64,000 nucleotides of DNA from Membranipora membranacea (taxonomy: Eukaryota > Bryozoa > Gymnolaemata > Cheilostomatida > Membraniporidae): assembly GCA_914767715.1 (NCBI GenBank), contig OU612067.1:930001-994000 (forward strand), read 5' to 3'. The translations under genes were made by a program, and so were the position numbers. Below, in pieces: positions 1-12,600 of this stretch. The notes below the pieces were generated by a model, which saw only the letters and a program-made list of their open reading frames with translations, did no database searches and was not told the origin of the DNA. The first letter of the stretch is position 1. Every line of letters begins with the position of its first letter.

Positions 1-380
1 GCCGAGAAATTTGGTGTAAAACATAGAAATAATCAGGTCTCTGTGGTAGAAGTCAAACAAGTATATTGTTTGGTAAGAGAATTGGATGTCCTAAACAGCA
101 ATCTTGGCCCCAAGCACCTCTGAACCTCATGGTGCGGTAACGTCCAGGTGGGCATTTATTTAAGAAGTCATATATAAGTTGATCCTCATTCTGAAGAGAG
201 CGATTGTCTTAGTTTAGGTGGTCATAGGATCCCCATGAGCTGTTTGCTTGTGGTTATTGCTAAAGGATAACAAATCTCGGTTTAACGAATTGGCAGGTTT
301 TGAATTTAATCGGTGGTTTTTTAAATTATGATAGTTCCATCAGACCTAGACCTAAAAATATTTTATTTTGCCTGTTGCAG
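1..380. other. Probable intron or upstream part of a truncated gene
   Basis: Bases 1-72 stay open in one plus-strand frame and end at a GTAAGAG donor-like site, so they could be an exon, but the phase does not fit the next exon at 381. Nothing else is recognisable. A pyrimidine-rich stretch ending TTGCAG closes the region as a splice acceptor. Confidence 0.3.
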
Positions 381-673
381 CTAGAAGAGGATCACTAGGG
401 TCAGAGTTAGAGCACATTAAGGAGGAGGAAGCAGCGTCAGATGAAGAAAATAATAACAATGATAGTCTAGCTCTCTGTGACGGGGAACGACTAGTAGCTT
501 CCTCAATAAGACTCCCTCCTATATTTGAAAACCAAGGCTACAAATTATCTAAGCGAGACTTTTCTAAAAGGCTACCTCCGAGTTCCGAGCAGCAGATTAA
601 TGTCACAGATGCCGTCAAATATCGCTACATAAGAGCAAGGACTGATGGAAGAGGCCGGAAAATGTCTATGTAA
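381..673 (+). CDS. Terminal exon of an unrecognised protein (5' part outside window)
   Basis: An open frame follows a TTGCAG acceptor at 380 and enters in phase 1, because the first full codon is AGA at 383. It encodes about 97 residues and stops at 671-673. The N-terminal half is acidic (a KEEEAASDEENNNND stretch) and the C-terminus is basic (RARTDGRGRKMSM). This composition suits the disordered tail of an intracellular protein. I recognise no domain or family. Downstream, to about 1,100, the DNA looks like 3' UTR. Exon status rests on the acceptor, the length and the protein-like composition; a chance ORF cannot be excluded. Confidence 0.4.
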
Positions 674-3401
674 GAATTTGATATCACAAAACTCGAAATG
701 ATAAACTTCTTTTTGACAGCCACATTAGCAAGATTGACTTCATAGAATTGCTGATAAATTATCATCATTATTGACAATCAGTGCAGTCTAGGTGTTGGTC
801 AGTTCAGACTCGACATCGCTAAAGCCTTCCTTTCACAAAGGTTTTACTCTCTAACGCACCATTCACATATCCCTCCCCCCCCCCCCCCCCGTCTCATATA
901 CTTAGATGATGTACATTGGAAAACTATTGATATGGATCATATTTTCATGATTTTATATGTCTAAGAATCATATCAAGTGTTAACTCTTTTATTTTATGGA
1001 CCATTTATGTTGAACTAGCAAAAAATATTGATCTTAACCCAAATTTTGTAAAGTGCCTTCATGAACCTTTATGTACAATACACTAACTAATCTGACTTGT
1101 AGTCCTTACATCCTTTTTATTTTATCATGCAACATTTCCTACAACTCATTAAATTATAAACACTTCCTTGGTTGCTGGTATGTGGCATGCCGTTATGAAC
1201 CACAGCCCTCCTGGAGTTGAAGATTGAATGCCACAACCATCACCCAAAGCTTTAGCGCTGAAACTGAACAATATCTAACATCTCAATAGTATTCTAAGTG
1301 CTCAGAATCACTTGTAGTCTGTGGAATCAGACTCAGATTTACACAATCCCTTCTTCAAGACAACAGGTGACGACATCTACAGTCACAGTTTTATAGATAA
1401 GGGCTGCTTCTGTATTATATCAGCAGCTGTGTTCCTTAATCGGGTCTTAGTGGTGATGACTTAGGGGAACTCTACACCGAATATTGGGAGAGGAGGTGGC
1501 TGCCCTTAGTTATTACTGATGGGTATAGGGGTCTACACCAAGATCAAGGTCAAGGTCAATAACAAAATATCAACTGTGCAATGAGTGTATATTTTAAGGT
1601 GTGACTCAGATGTTTAAACTTTTAAATCCAAGATCCATGCCTCTTCAGATACAAACGATAATCTATTTTTCCTGCTTATCTTTATAAGCATTCTTTAATC
1701 CCCCATGAGATTGAGTCACACATCCTCTTTGTAACGACCTTGGATAGACACAAATTCTTGTGGTTTGATTATTGTTATCTATCGGTGAAGGAACATCCAT
1801 ACACTCAGGTCTGTTGTATTTGTCATGGCAAGTTTTTATCTAATGCTTGGGTGGGTGGGTAGCTTAAAATTTCCTTAGAAGCCTGACCACATGTGGAGTC
1901 TGCCAGAGGGTTTTTTCAAGCCAAGTTGGTGGTTTCTTGGAAAAAGAAATAATACACATCTTCAGAGAGTGGTTTTAGAGTGAGAGATCTGAGCAAAGAG
2001 AGAAGAGGGGTGATTTATTAGTCACCCTTCAACTCAACATCGATAAATAGCAGCTAAGAAAGAATAATTTTTTTTGTGAAGACTCAGTTTATGCAAGAAG
2101 TTTTTTAGTCTTACTACAACACTGTGCAGGATAGAGCAGAACAGAATCAGGTATGTGTAAATATATATGAATGGGGATATATATATATATATATTGATTT
2201 ATATCCCCAAACCTAATAAAAACCTGCCCAGTTCCCCTACCTCTTACCCTACATGATTCTGCCCAGTTGGTTGTGCATTTTTGTATTTTCATTTTAGAAT
2301 TTTAAACATAAGGAAATATGTTTACTCATAGTTCTGAGAATCTGTGTAAGCTTGGATCCAAGTTTACAGCCAAATCTACGGTGTTACGTCAAAACTATGT
2401 CTCAAGATCAACATTAATAAACCATAAATCTATAAAAAAAAACTGTCTGCACTATTATCGGTATCAGTACATCGCTAAGCAATCTTATATAAATGCAAAG
2501 AGAGTGATTGATGCGAAAATACGGTTATAAAAAACTGGCGCTGTTCTTTGGATTACAACCAATGAAAATATGATTTATAACAAATGGATTTTGCGGGTGA
2601 TTTCGAAATCAGATTAATGGTTAGCAGTGACGAACACACCAGTTACGATAAAGCGCTGAAAGCTTCTTGGCAAAGTTCAACTTGAATTTATCACATGTTT
2701 TGTTTGTATAATTCTAACGTAATTTTTAATTGAGGAAGAAGTTGTTGAATCATGATCGTGCAAAACTTGCAAGCATGCAGAATCGAACACAGATGTTAAA
2801 GCATAAGGTATATAAGTGTAAGACCCGATCTGACCATGACAGTGAGACGTTGGAGATTGCAGACAAGACATGACGGGTCGTACGGAACTCTCCTGCTTAG
2901 CGACGGTAAGTAAGTTCCTTGTGTGGCAGTCATACTCGAGGATAAACATGAATTGATATATATATGTATATCAGGTCATGTCTCAGGAGAAGTGTGACCA
3001 AAGTAGTGACTAAGGAAAATCTTTACTATGAGACAGAACATTGTGTTGTTCATTGCATATTGGACATACCCTGCCCAAATTCAGCCTTCCCACAATGCAA
3101 CTTGATGTTGGAATTCCCTGGTACATCAGGGCATATCTGGTCTGACTCTGAATTCCAGTAAGACTGTAGTGACTCAGGAAAAGAGCTGCTGGTGCTAACT
3201 AAATCCAGGTATATACCACATCACAACGGTTTACACAGCATGTGTAATACTATACGCTCACTGCAGTCATAGATGGTGGCCCGCACTAGAGAATCATTGT
3301 ATGGTAGGTCAACAAACAATATATTCATCTGTAAGAGATAAGTAGGTGCTATAATTTTCGTTACTTCAGAAAAGCAAAGTATGTGTGTTATTTATCTACA
3401 G
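674..3401. other. Non-coding interval, no gene recognised
   Basis: This holds the probable 3' UTR of the gene ending at 673, a C homopolymer near 880, an AT dinucleotide run near 2,175-2,195 and a second TATATA run near 2,957. Short ORFs at 2,318 and 2,964 show no protein-like composition and no supporting splice context. Confidence 0.5.
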
Positions 3402-6401
3402 ATGCTCAGAGTTGGGCTGGTGATCTGTCAAACCAGTATGATAAATTCGTCAAACAACCAAATATCTGACTTAACAAGTAATCACAAGTAAGTACGCATG
3501 AAATACTAGGAATGTACTAAACTTATTTACCCTAGAGAGGAGTAGTCGTAAGCTAGAGTTTAGTTTATCAGCTTAGGGGAAGACTTGATTGACGATAACT
3601 GGCACTAAATTTTGGCTAGCTGAGCTGAGGGTTTATTTTATTGCGAATTCAAATAGTAGTTGTTAGCTGGCCGTAAAGTAAAGTAATTTGAGCATATGCA
3701 AAATGACAAAACTTTCCTCCTTCCAATGAGTACACTGAACACATTTTCTTAATTCAAACCAGCTCCATCTTTTCATAGCTTATTTAAGTTTCACCCAAGA
3801 AGCAAAATGTGTGTGGTTCATAACTTCTCACTGTTTAATTTTACAAAACAGCTAGCAACTTAGGTGAAATTATCTAAACACTCAATATTTACTTAATTTT
3901 GGTTCGATCATGAAACAGCTTATAAGTGTGTATAAGTCCCTTCTTAGAACGACATCATTGTCATATATCGTTAGTGAAACAGATCTTGACTCAAATATCA
4001 CCTGTATTAGTCTGAGTCCACTCCCAGACCCTTTCCCAGCGCCCGACAGCCACTATGTGTTATTGATGTTGAAAGCTGCAATACGTCCTGTTTTTTTTAA
4101 AGATTCTCACTTTTGTTTAGTTATGAGGTTGGAGGTGATATGAAGATAGCAACAAGCGCCAAAGGAGTCGTCCTCTATATGGAGGCTGATATGGCGAATC
4201 CAGGAGGTGTCTTATTCAGTGATTATGTCGGGATGAAGTCTCTTTCGATGAATGGTACGGTAGAAAATGTAACAATTAACATCCCGGAGATCCTCTATGA
4301 TGGAAGAGATTGGTCGGATGAGACCTACCTAACAGCTTTCCACCAGATCTCTGAGACAGTCATAGCTGTAGCAGGTGTAGGAGATTCAAAAGGCTGCATC
4401 CGACTGTATAATCGGGAGAGTAACCTCGTCGATGATGTCATAGGTCACTGTAATGTCAGCGGATTTGAGGACGGATTCGACGCGTATTTTGAGGAGTTTT
4501 ATCAGATGACCAGGGATACTCGTGATGAGAGATATTTGCTCGTAACAGACCAATGGGGAGATGCGCTGAGAGCTATAGATTTACACAATAACTATTACAC
4601 CCACACAGTACATAGCTTCTATCCCTCACATAAGTGTCAATACTTCACTCAGATCTCGAATAACTTCTATCTTAATTGCCATCGATCCTCAGACCAAAAA
4701 ACAATCATAATGCAAGTCACATTTCCACCAATCAATGGCTTACTAGATGAGAAACTGAATATCGACATCAGCCAAATTGTCCTGAAGCGACTGATTGTAA
4801 CTCGTGAGATAGGGCACGCAGACGGCCATTTCTCTGATGTGTTATTTGATAGTCCTCAGGCTATTACTCACCTGGCTGGACATCATCTGATTCTTGCGGA
4901 CGAATATAACAACGTTCTAAGGAAGATAAACCTTGAAACGAAAACAGTGTCAACAATATGTAATGGGCAGAACAAAAATCTGCCAGGTAACCAGACCTCC
5001 TGTTCATTGATTGGTCCAGTATCTCTGCTCGTTGTAAATCACACTCTCATGATTGGTGCTTTCCAAACAATAAGCAAGTTTGACCTGATTGAAGCTCCGT
5101 CACATGACAATATCGGTAAGTGTCTCTAATTGACAGTTAATTGACGTATGCTGTAGATGATGAATCACTCCCATGCTGTTGTAAATTTGCAATTTTAATT
5201 CACATCGAATACTCAATTCCAACTTAATTTAATAATATTCTATTTCTGTTTAAATTGAATCTATACTCATAGCGATAGGTCCTGGTTGGGTCGTTTCGAT
5301 AGGGCTGACCGCTGATGTTACCTGAGATTAATACTTTATTACTTATTAGAGAATGTGCTGAGAGAGAGAACACACACCAATACCAGTGTGCCGAGTCTGT
5401 CATACGAGAAGTGGTGGATACCTCTGTCAGCATCTTGTGGTGGTGCGGCACTTATAGTGGCTTCTGTCATTGCTGGAGTATTTGGTTACCACAGAATTCG
5501 GAGGTATGTACAGCTACTCAGAGTAAACAACCCAGCAGTTTGCTGATAAGTACCTTCCTGGTGCTCAGGTAGACTTCTTTGTTCGGCTTTAACTTAAATT
5601 TGATGCACTAAAACTGTATGATACTGAATGCTAAATGCTGTAGAACAAAATCAAACAAAAAAGACAGCATTGCCATTCACATGATGTTCAGAAAAAATCT
5701 TTTCTATTTCTCTACAGGAAGAAAAGCGATTCTAAATTGACAGAAGTGAAGATAGATCGTGCACTTCCAGCTATCATCACACAAACAACAGGTAGACTTT
5801 ATAAAACATGCGTAGATTTTACAGCAGTCAGCGATATGAATATCAGATATCTGGTCATCACATATCCTGGTGCTGCAGTGTAATCGTGCACTGATTCGTT
5901 AACGGGAAGAATGCCATGCATATTTCATCAAATACTTTATGCAGGGCTTTATGTTGATCACATATTTTGTCCTTGGAGTTATCTAAACATTTTGACAGGG
6001 AGGATGATTCCATAATAATTTATGTTTTAGGATCATCAATGGATGATGATACAGACACGTACACAGAAGTAGAAGAAGATGAGGAGATCTATGATATGCC
6101 TGGAGATCAGTATTATGATATTCTAGGTGTCTCCAGTGTAATCACTGATAACATACCAGACCCGCCCCCAATGTGTAAACCGAGGGTCCCTCAACCGCAG
6201 CATCAACGCATAAAAACTCTTGATCTTCCAAAAGTGAATTCAAACCACAGCATGGAAAACCCGATTACCAGCTCAGAGCATAGTCTTAAATGTCCAGTAG
6301 ACAAACATCATCCTAACTCCAAAGTGATAAAGCCATTACGCAACATTGAGAGTAAACACTGTATTAATTATGGAATGCAATACTTTGTAGAGCACCTCTA
6401 A
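3402..6401 (+). CDS. NHL/beta-propeller single-pass receptor-like protein with tyrosine-rich tail
   Basis: Predicted exons are 3402-3487, 4121-5115, 5350-5503, 5718-5791 and 6031-6401. They total 1,680 nt (559 residues) and every junction phase closes. Exon 1 begins with ATG directly after a CTACAG acceptor, so an upstream UTR exon, or more N-terminal sequence, is likely; it is the least certain exon. Residues about 30-360 look like an extracellular propeller: an NHL-like repeat near 4830-4960 reads DGHFSDVLFDSPQAITHL then LILADEYNNVLRKI, and there are several N-x-S/T sites. A hydrophobic helix (about 384-406) is followed by HRIRRKK, a typical stop-transfer. The tail of about 150 residues is acidic, with YTEV, EEIYDMP and QYYDIL, then a proline-rich PDPPPMCKPRVPQP. 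This suggests SH2 and SH3 docking. An AATAAA lies at about 6542. No named family is recognised. Confidence 0.75.
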
Positions 6402-7514
6402 ATGACTAGCTCAATTTTATTATCTATAACCAACCATTTATAGAACATTACTGACGGGAACAATCTATTCTTAACTTTAATTAATTTTTTATCTAAGTCA
6501 TGAAATCATCTCAAATACTATACCAGGCTTTATAAATTCAAAATAAATTTGTTTTCATCATTTATACCTCAGAGTATTACTTAGATCAACAATAGCATTC
6601 GAGGTCTAGCTTGCTTTGTTTTTCCCCATTTTCGGATTTTTTTCGTTTCTTTGAAGACATGGTGGTTATGAAACTTTCAATAAATGTTAAAAAAATAGGC
6701 ACCGTTCTGATCTGTTTTATCATAGACATTTTACCATGAGTTTATTTTAAAAACTCAGTTTCTAAAATTTTGTCTGAAAGATCTAACTTCTTTGTTTGTG
6801 ATGTGGATCAAATATAAAACTGGTGGTAAAATTTCTTAAAATGGAGAAGACTGGGGGATGATTATGAAAAACACCGGTAATTTTTCCCCCTTAAACTTCA
6901 ACAAACTCTTGGTATGCAATTTTACATTCAATTTTTTTCCTCCGAACATAAGTAAACATAAATGGGAGAGGGTATGTATGCGTAGAGGACTGTGCAGATG
7001 TTGACACAACTACAAATCTAGGAACTTGAAAATTTGACATGGCAGCTCATTGATGTATTCCAGTATACTGTAGTAAAGATTCTACAAGCATGCAAAAGTT
7101 TTACATTAGGTTAGATATGGAGGCAATAGAATGCTGTTTGTTTGTTGCATCATTTTATATTCATGCACTTAATCGGCGAGAGGCTCGTATAGGGCATTGA
7201 CCTGGGTCGTTATCCCTCTTGATACTACATGTGAGGTCGTTGTGAGGTCGTATGCACTCAGTAGACCCTTAACATTTATGGTGAGGATTTTGAAGATTGA
7301 AACCCCTACTAAATAAATGTCACCAACCATAACTATTGTTGTGCCTCGATAACTGACTTTTGCAATATCCTCTGCCAACACAGAGGGGCCAAACTTGTTC
7401 CGAACTATTGTCGTGTAAGAAGCTAAAGGGTTACTAATTAAGAATTCGGGCAGGTCAGGTGAAAAATGAGAAGGAACTATTGATGTTGAAAATTGTTCTC
7501 CTATTCCATTGTAG
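6402..7514. other. 3' UTR and intergenic DNA
   Basis: Contains the probable polyadenylation signal of the receptor gene and AT-rich sequence. On the minus strand, roughly 7169-7545 stays open for about 125 codons. It has reasonable composition but no recognisable domain and lies against the sulfotransferase exons, so I do not call it a gene. Confidence 0.45.
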
Positions 7515-8774
7515 TCAACAGAGAAAGTTATAATGGATGATAAGTGGATGTATCATGGCAGAAGAGATACAACTAATTTAAGGAGTTACTTTCACTTACC
7601 CCAACTACAGTGGCTCGGATTAGATTATACAAAACACAAATCTAACATCACAGCTATAAAACAATATATAGAGTGGATAGCTGAAAAGTAAATATGTAGT
7701 ATAAAAGTGACTGTTTCAATTGGGTTTTATCAATCGTTTGTGTTGCCTTCAAGTTTGTTTTTTCCAAAACAATGTCTTTGTGTAGTGCATCCAAATCAAA
7801 TTCTACAACTCACCACGCAAGAGACTTAATGTTTGAGTGGAGCATTTATACCTCTGTCAATCTGTTCTTGTCCTAAATTCAATCCCACAGACATTGAGTG
7901 TATTATTCTCTTTTTTTAAGCCAGTCCAGGCTAAGGATTAAACAAACCGCTTAATCTCAATTCTCTTTTTTTTTAGAATTGATTTTCCGATTCTCCACGA
8001 TCAGTATGACGCATCCTTGATACTGCTAAGGCATAGATTCTGCTGGAGTTACACAGATATCTTCTACAGCGCAAAGAATGTACAAAATAGCAAAGATGAG
8101 AGACTAACAGCAGCTGCTCAGAACAAGCTTCTCAGTGCCGAAGTGAATCTTGGAGAATTTCTACTGTATAAGAGGCTTAATCAAACATGGTGGGCTCAGA
8201 GTGAGGTGAAGGAAGCTGATTTCTCACTCGAACATTCTAGCACTGTGATCCTTGTCTTAGTATTCAACATTTATTCATTCTTTACTCTGTTCAGCAACTC
8301 AATTAAGTTTAAGTCTTGTCTCAGTAAGCCTTGCTGTCATCCGCTGAATAAGCATTTCTGACATATTCTGATGCACATACAGCTGGATGTATATTTGTGT
8401 CTATAAAGGCGTTAAGATTATCATCTCCATGTATTGCAGCATATTATTGTTATTTGTGTCCTCGTTGTTAGAGAAAAGACAATTATTAAGTTTGCCTTTT
8501 GCGACAGGATTTTATAACGCTTGAGAGAGAGCTTATAATGATTACATGTACAGCACTTGTCTTCTATTTATAGGTGAAGTATTTCTCTGCATTAAATCTG
8601 CGAGTCTCAACAGTCTATACGTTAGAAGTAAAGCGACATGTACCCGTATCAATACCGGAGAGTCGGTGGCATCATAAGTTTGATTTCACAATGGAGCTGT
8701 GCAAATATATACTCATGGAGGAGCACCAGATCCATGAGCGTATGATCAGGTGTACTAAAGGCTATCTCAGATAA
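7515..8774 (+). CDS. Galactose-3-O-sulfotransferase-like protein, 3' exons only
   Basis: Three exons (7515-7687, 7977-8205, 8574-8774) join in frame to give 200 residues ending at TAA. The join across the first intron restores IEWIAEKIDFPILHDQ, followed by YDASLILLRHRFCW. This resembles the conserved FDESLVLLRRLLCW core of galactosylceramide/Gal3ST sulfotransferases (Golgi enzymes that move sulfate from PAPS to galactose 3-OH). NLGEFLLYKRLNQTWW matches the family's later LLYEHFN-T-FW segment. The PAPS-binding N-terminal region and transmembrane anchor were not found upstream. Either those exons are divergent or beyond a gap, or the gene is truncated or decayed. The family call rests on remembered motifs, so treat it as probable. 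Confidence 0.55.
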
Positions 8775-9688
8775 TGATTGGCTTAAAATCACCAACTCTA
8801 CTCCTGTGTTCAGCAGGGAGACATAGCCTGGGCAGGCTGTCGGGGTGGGTGGAGGAGGGACAGTCTGGGTAAACCCTGACCTGTCTATCATTTTCATAAA
8901 TTCAGTTTTACGATAAACAGCCAACTAACACAAAGACTATTGTTAGTTTGACCAAGCAGTAGTCCTTGGTTTCGCTTTTTGATTCACAAGACCAATAGAC
9001 CATAGAATCAAAACGCTTCTTTTAATCCGAACTAACAACTATTACAATTTATTTTCGAGTTGTCCTCTCTTTCTCAAATGGATTTAAACCCCCCCTGACA
9101 GCCTGCCCAGGCTAAGGCTGAGGGTGATACACTCCAAGCAAAGCACAGCAAGGTGTATCAGATGTAATGTTAGTAATATTTTGTTTATTTATTTATCAGT
9201 GAGATGATTATCAGATTTTTCTCCCACCTGACAACAAACAATAAGAATTAACTGGCATGTGTGGATTTCTTACTTTGTTCTATGATTTATTATTTGATCA
9301 TTATTTTAGTTTTCCTCACCTTGAGTTCAGTGACCATTCTATATCTTATCTGACTTTAAATAAACTTTCTATTTTATTGCCTTTTAAAGGAGTAAATGTG
9401 TGTTATGTGCATATTACACTTAGTACAAAAAGGAAATAAGCAGAAATAAAAAGAACATACAAAGTCTGATCCACTCATATTGTGGTTGTATGAATGTTTC
9501 ATTATTCTCGGCTCCGCTGGTGAAGAAACACCATATGTGGGAGCAACAAGCAAAGCGTACCTAAACCTACTACCTACCTAGCCTATGAAACGAGATTAAC
9601 TTGTGTATATTACATAAATACATATAATCAGACTAAAAAGGAATAAGGAAACTGATAGTAAAGTTATATTAATAATCACAGGAGGTTT
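8775..9688. other. Intergenic DNA with short repeat fragments
   Basis: Contains a copy of a dispersed motif, TAGCCTGGGCAGGCTGTC at about 8824, and an inverted copy near 9100. A similar motif recurs at 11838 and a weaker one near 7920. No coding sequence is recognised. Confidence 0.4.
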
Positions 9689-12600
9689 TTACACGTAAAT
9701 GAAGTTTCGACTGTTGCCTTTACCACATGAGCATTGCTGATCATCCTCTAACCTCTCCCACCATCCTGTACAGCCGCTGGCCGTCACAGCGTTCCAGTTA
9801 GTACTCACTCCCACCTCACCATGCCCAGCACACATTCCTGTGAGAGTAAACATTCATAACCTTGTGTCATTTATAAATATATAATGTCCTAAAAATCAAC
9901 TTTGTCCCTCTTACATATAAGATATTGATTGGCTCATACAGCGTCAATCCATTAGAAGTGAATGGATGGCCTCATTAAACAAATTACAATCTTACCATTG
10001 TTGCCTTGTTTCTCCATAGCAGTTTTTTGGCACTCCACACAGATTATGGCCCCAGTCTGTAGCACATTAGACCACGGAGTGATGTAACTACGGCAGGCTC
10101 TCCTGGCTGACACTATTCTAAACCGGCTACAATACCTGCAGTTACAATAAAAGCCATCATTAATAATACAATGAAAAAATGTTATACAGGTAAATGCTAA
10201 AAATCCATTCGGTCTCTTTTTCATTACATTTTAAACCAGCTGTGATTTGAGATATCTAATATTCTTTCTAAATAAGTTAAGAAACACACGTACTTCCAAG
10301 ATTGGGAGTTACCCAACCTATATCACTGAGAAGACAACAAGTAAAATATTCACAGGCATTATTTTATTCCATATCAGTGATTTACTATTATCATTTCCCT
10401 AACCCACCCTGAGAAATTATCGTTGTCTTTCTGATAATACTGAGAACTCACCCTGAGAAATTTTCGTTGTCTTTCTGATAATACTGAGAACTTACCCTGA
10501 GAAATTATCGTTGTCTTTCTGATAATACTAAGAACTCACCCTGAGAAATTATCGTTGTCTTTCTGATAATACTGAGAACTCACCCTGAGAAATTATCGTC
10601 GTCTTTCTGATAATATTGAGAACTCACCCTGAGAAATGATTGTTGTCTTTCTGATAATACTGAGAACTTACCCTGAGAAATGATTGTTGTCTTTCTGATA
10701 ATACTGAGAACTTACCTTGAGAAATGATTGTTGTCTTTCTGATAATACTGAGAACTCACCCTGAGAAATGATCGTTGTCTTTCTGATAATACTGATCGTA
10801 AAGATTCTTTCTGATGTCCTTATCAGGATTATACTGTCTCAGACTTCGAAATCTCGCAAACTTGGCCGGCATTATTTTGGCAGTCTCTACAAAACATTAT
10901 ATACATGTTCACACAAAGATAACATGATCCAAGGAGGGTACACTATAATGAGGTAACTTTTATAGCCAAATCTTTGTCAGCTTTGCCCAAATTCCTCGCT
11001 GTTCTTGTCTTTCAGTTATGTCAATTGGGCAATGTGAGTTTGGGTTCTAAAATTCTGACATTTGCAACAGCAAGGAATGATTAGGCTGCAATTTTGGCGG
11101 TTTTTTAACAGAAGATTTCGCTTAGTCTCGTGTGTGGAACAATTCCACCGCACCTTTCATCATTCATACACATGCTAGGAAACTCTGTTTTTTTGCAATT
11201 TATCAATTTTTAACTTTAGCACCTGTTTACAGCACCCCCTCAACGACCGCCTACAACCGCAATCGCCATCTCGAACACTGTTAAGGGCTGGCTGTGGGTG
11301 ATATCAGCACAGAGCAAGAAAATATCCTTACTATGTGGTGATATTAAGCCTTTGTCAGAGGGAGCCTTGTTGCATCCAGTTGTCAATCATACTATCATTA
11401 TTATACCACAACTTGTGGGCGCTCAAACAGCAAACTAAGCAAACTTGATGACTGGGTAGGAAATGAATTGCAGGCTAGTCATTGTATGATTTCCATATAC
11501 ATTAAAGCTTCGTCACAATTATTTTGTATGATATGATCTTGGTTTATCCCCCCTCAACTACAGTTGGTTGCAATCATCTGATAATTTTCAAAAATAAAGG
11601 ATGACATTTTGATGTTTGTAGAGATTAAGTTGAAGGTTCCATTGTCAGCGGTCACTGTTGAATGAAGACAAAAATGAGCTGAATAAATTAAAACCTGCCA
11701 GCTATAATAGGACCCACATTTTCGAAGAGACAAATCAGTAAAACAATTAAGCTGCATTAACCACAATGTGTAACAACACAAGTTAATGACCAGTAACTAA
11801 GCAGGGTGTGTCTTATCTCCCTATCAGAAACAGTCACTAGCCTGGGTAGGCTGTCCCCACCCACCCCGATAGTCACGCTAACAAAAACTGTGCTGTCACA
11901 AATCAAGCTGATATATGTAAGGAGTCTTCAAAGATTGGCATTCAATCCTTGTATAAAAATGTTTGAGACATACCATGCACATCAGGACTAAAGCAGTTAA
12001 TCCAAGTAGCCTTTAGGCAACATGTCATTTATTTTGGCACAATTGATAAGATGTTTTATAAAGCAGGTGTTAAATGTCACTGGGCACTTCATAATACAAA
12101 TCCAAGCTGTCATTTTTTGAAAAACTTTCAGAATCTAGTCCGGGCCCCACACAAATAGTTATAGCTGCTAAACAGCCAAGTCTGTACAGCATTATGTCGC
12201 TCTGAACCGAATTCAACATTTCAATTATAACCAGAAGTGTTTTGCACTAAATCAAAACCATTTTCAGGTGCATTGTAAAAAGAAGGTCTGGCCAAAGCTT
12301 CATAAATTCTAACACATCAATAGACATTAGTAGGCTCTCATATTACTAGAGAGTGATATAAGCAGCTATGACAGCCGCCTTCGATATCAGATATCATTTT
12401 CTGATATTTTACAGGTAGTCTAATATACGACATACAATTCGCCTGCTTCTCCCCCACTCCCCAACCGAACCCCCCCCCCCCAATCTGTTATAAATACCAA
12501 ACAACACTCAGTAGTCACTGCAATCCTTCAGATAAGGGACTATTAATATGACTGTAGAATAGTATATAGCTGAGTTAATTGGTCATAATTAACCAGATTA

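Noticed and set aside
7169-7545. Minus-strand ORF of about 125 codons with fair composition
   Set aside because: No recognisable motif, no splice partners, and it directly abuts the plus-strand sulfotransferase exons; left as unexplained.
10400-10795. CRISPR-like array
   Set aside because: Repeats are head-to-tail without unique spacers, and the organism is eukaryotic; it is a minisatellite.
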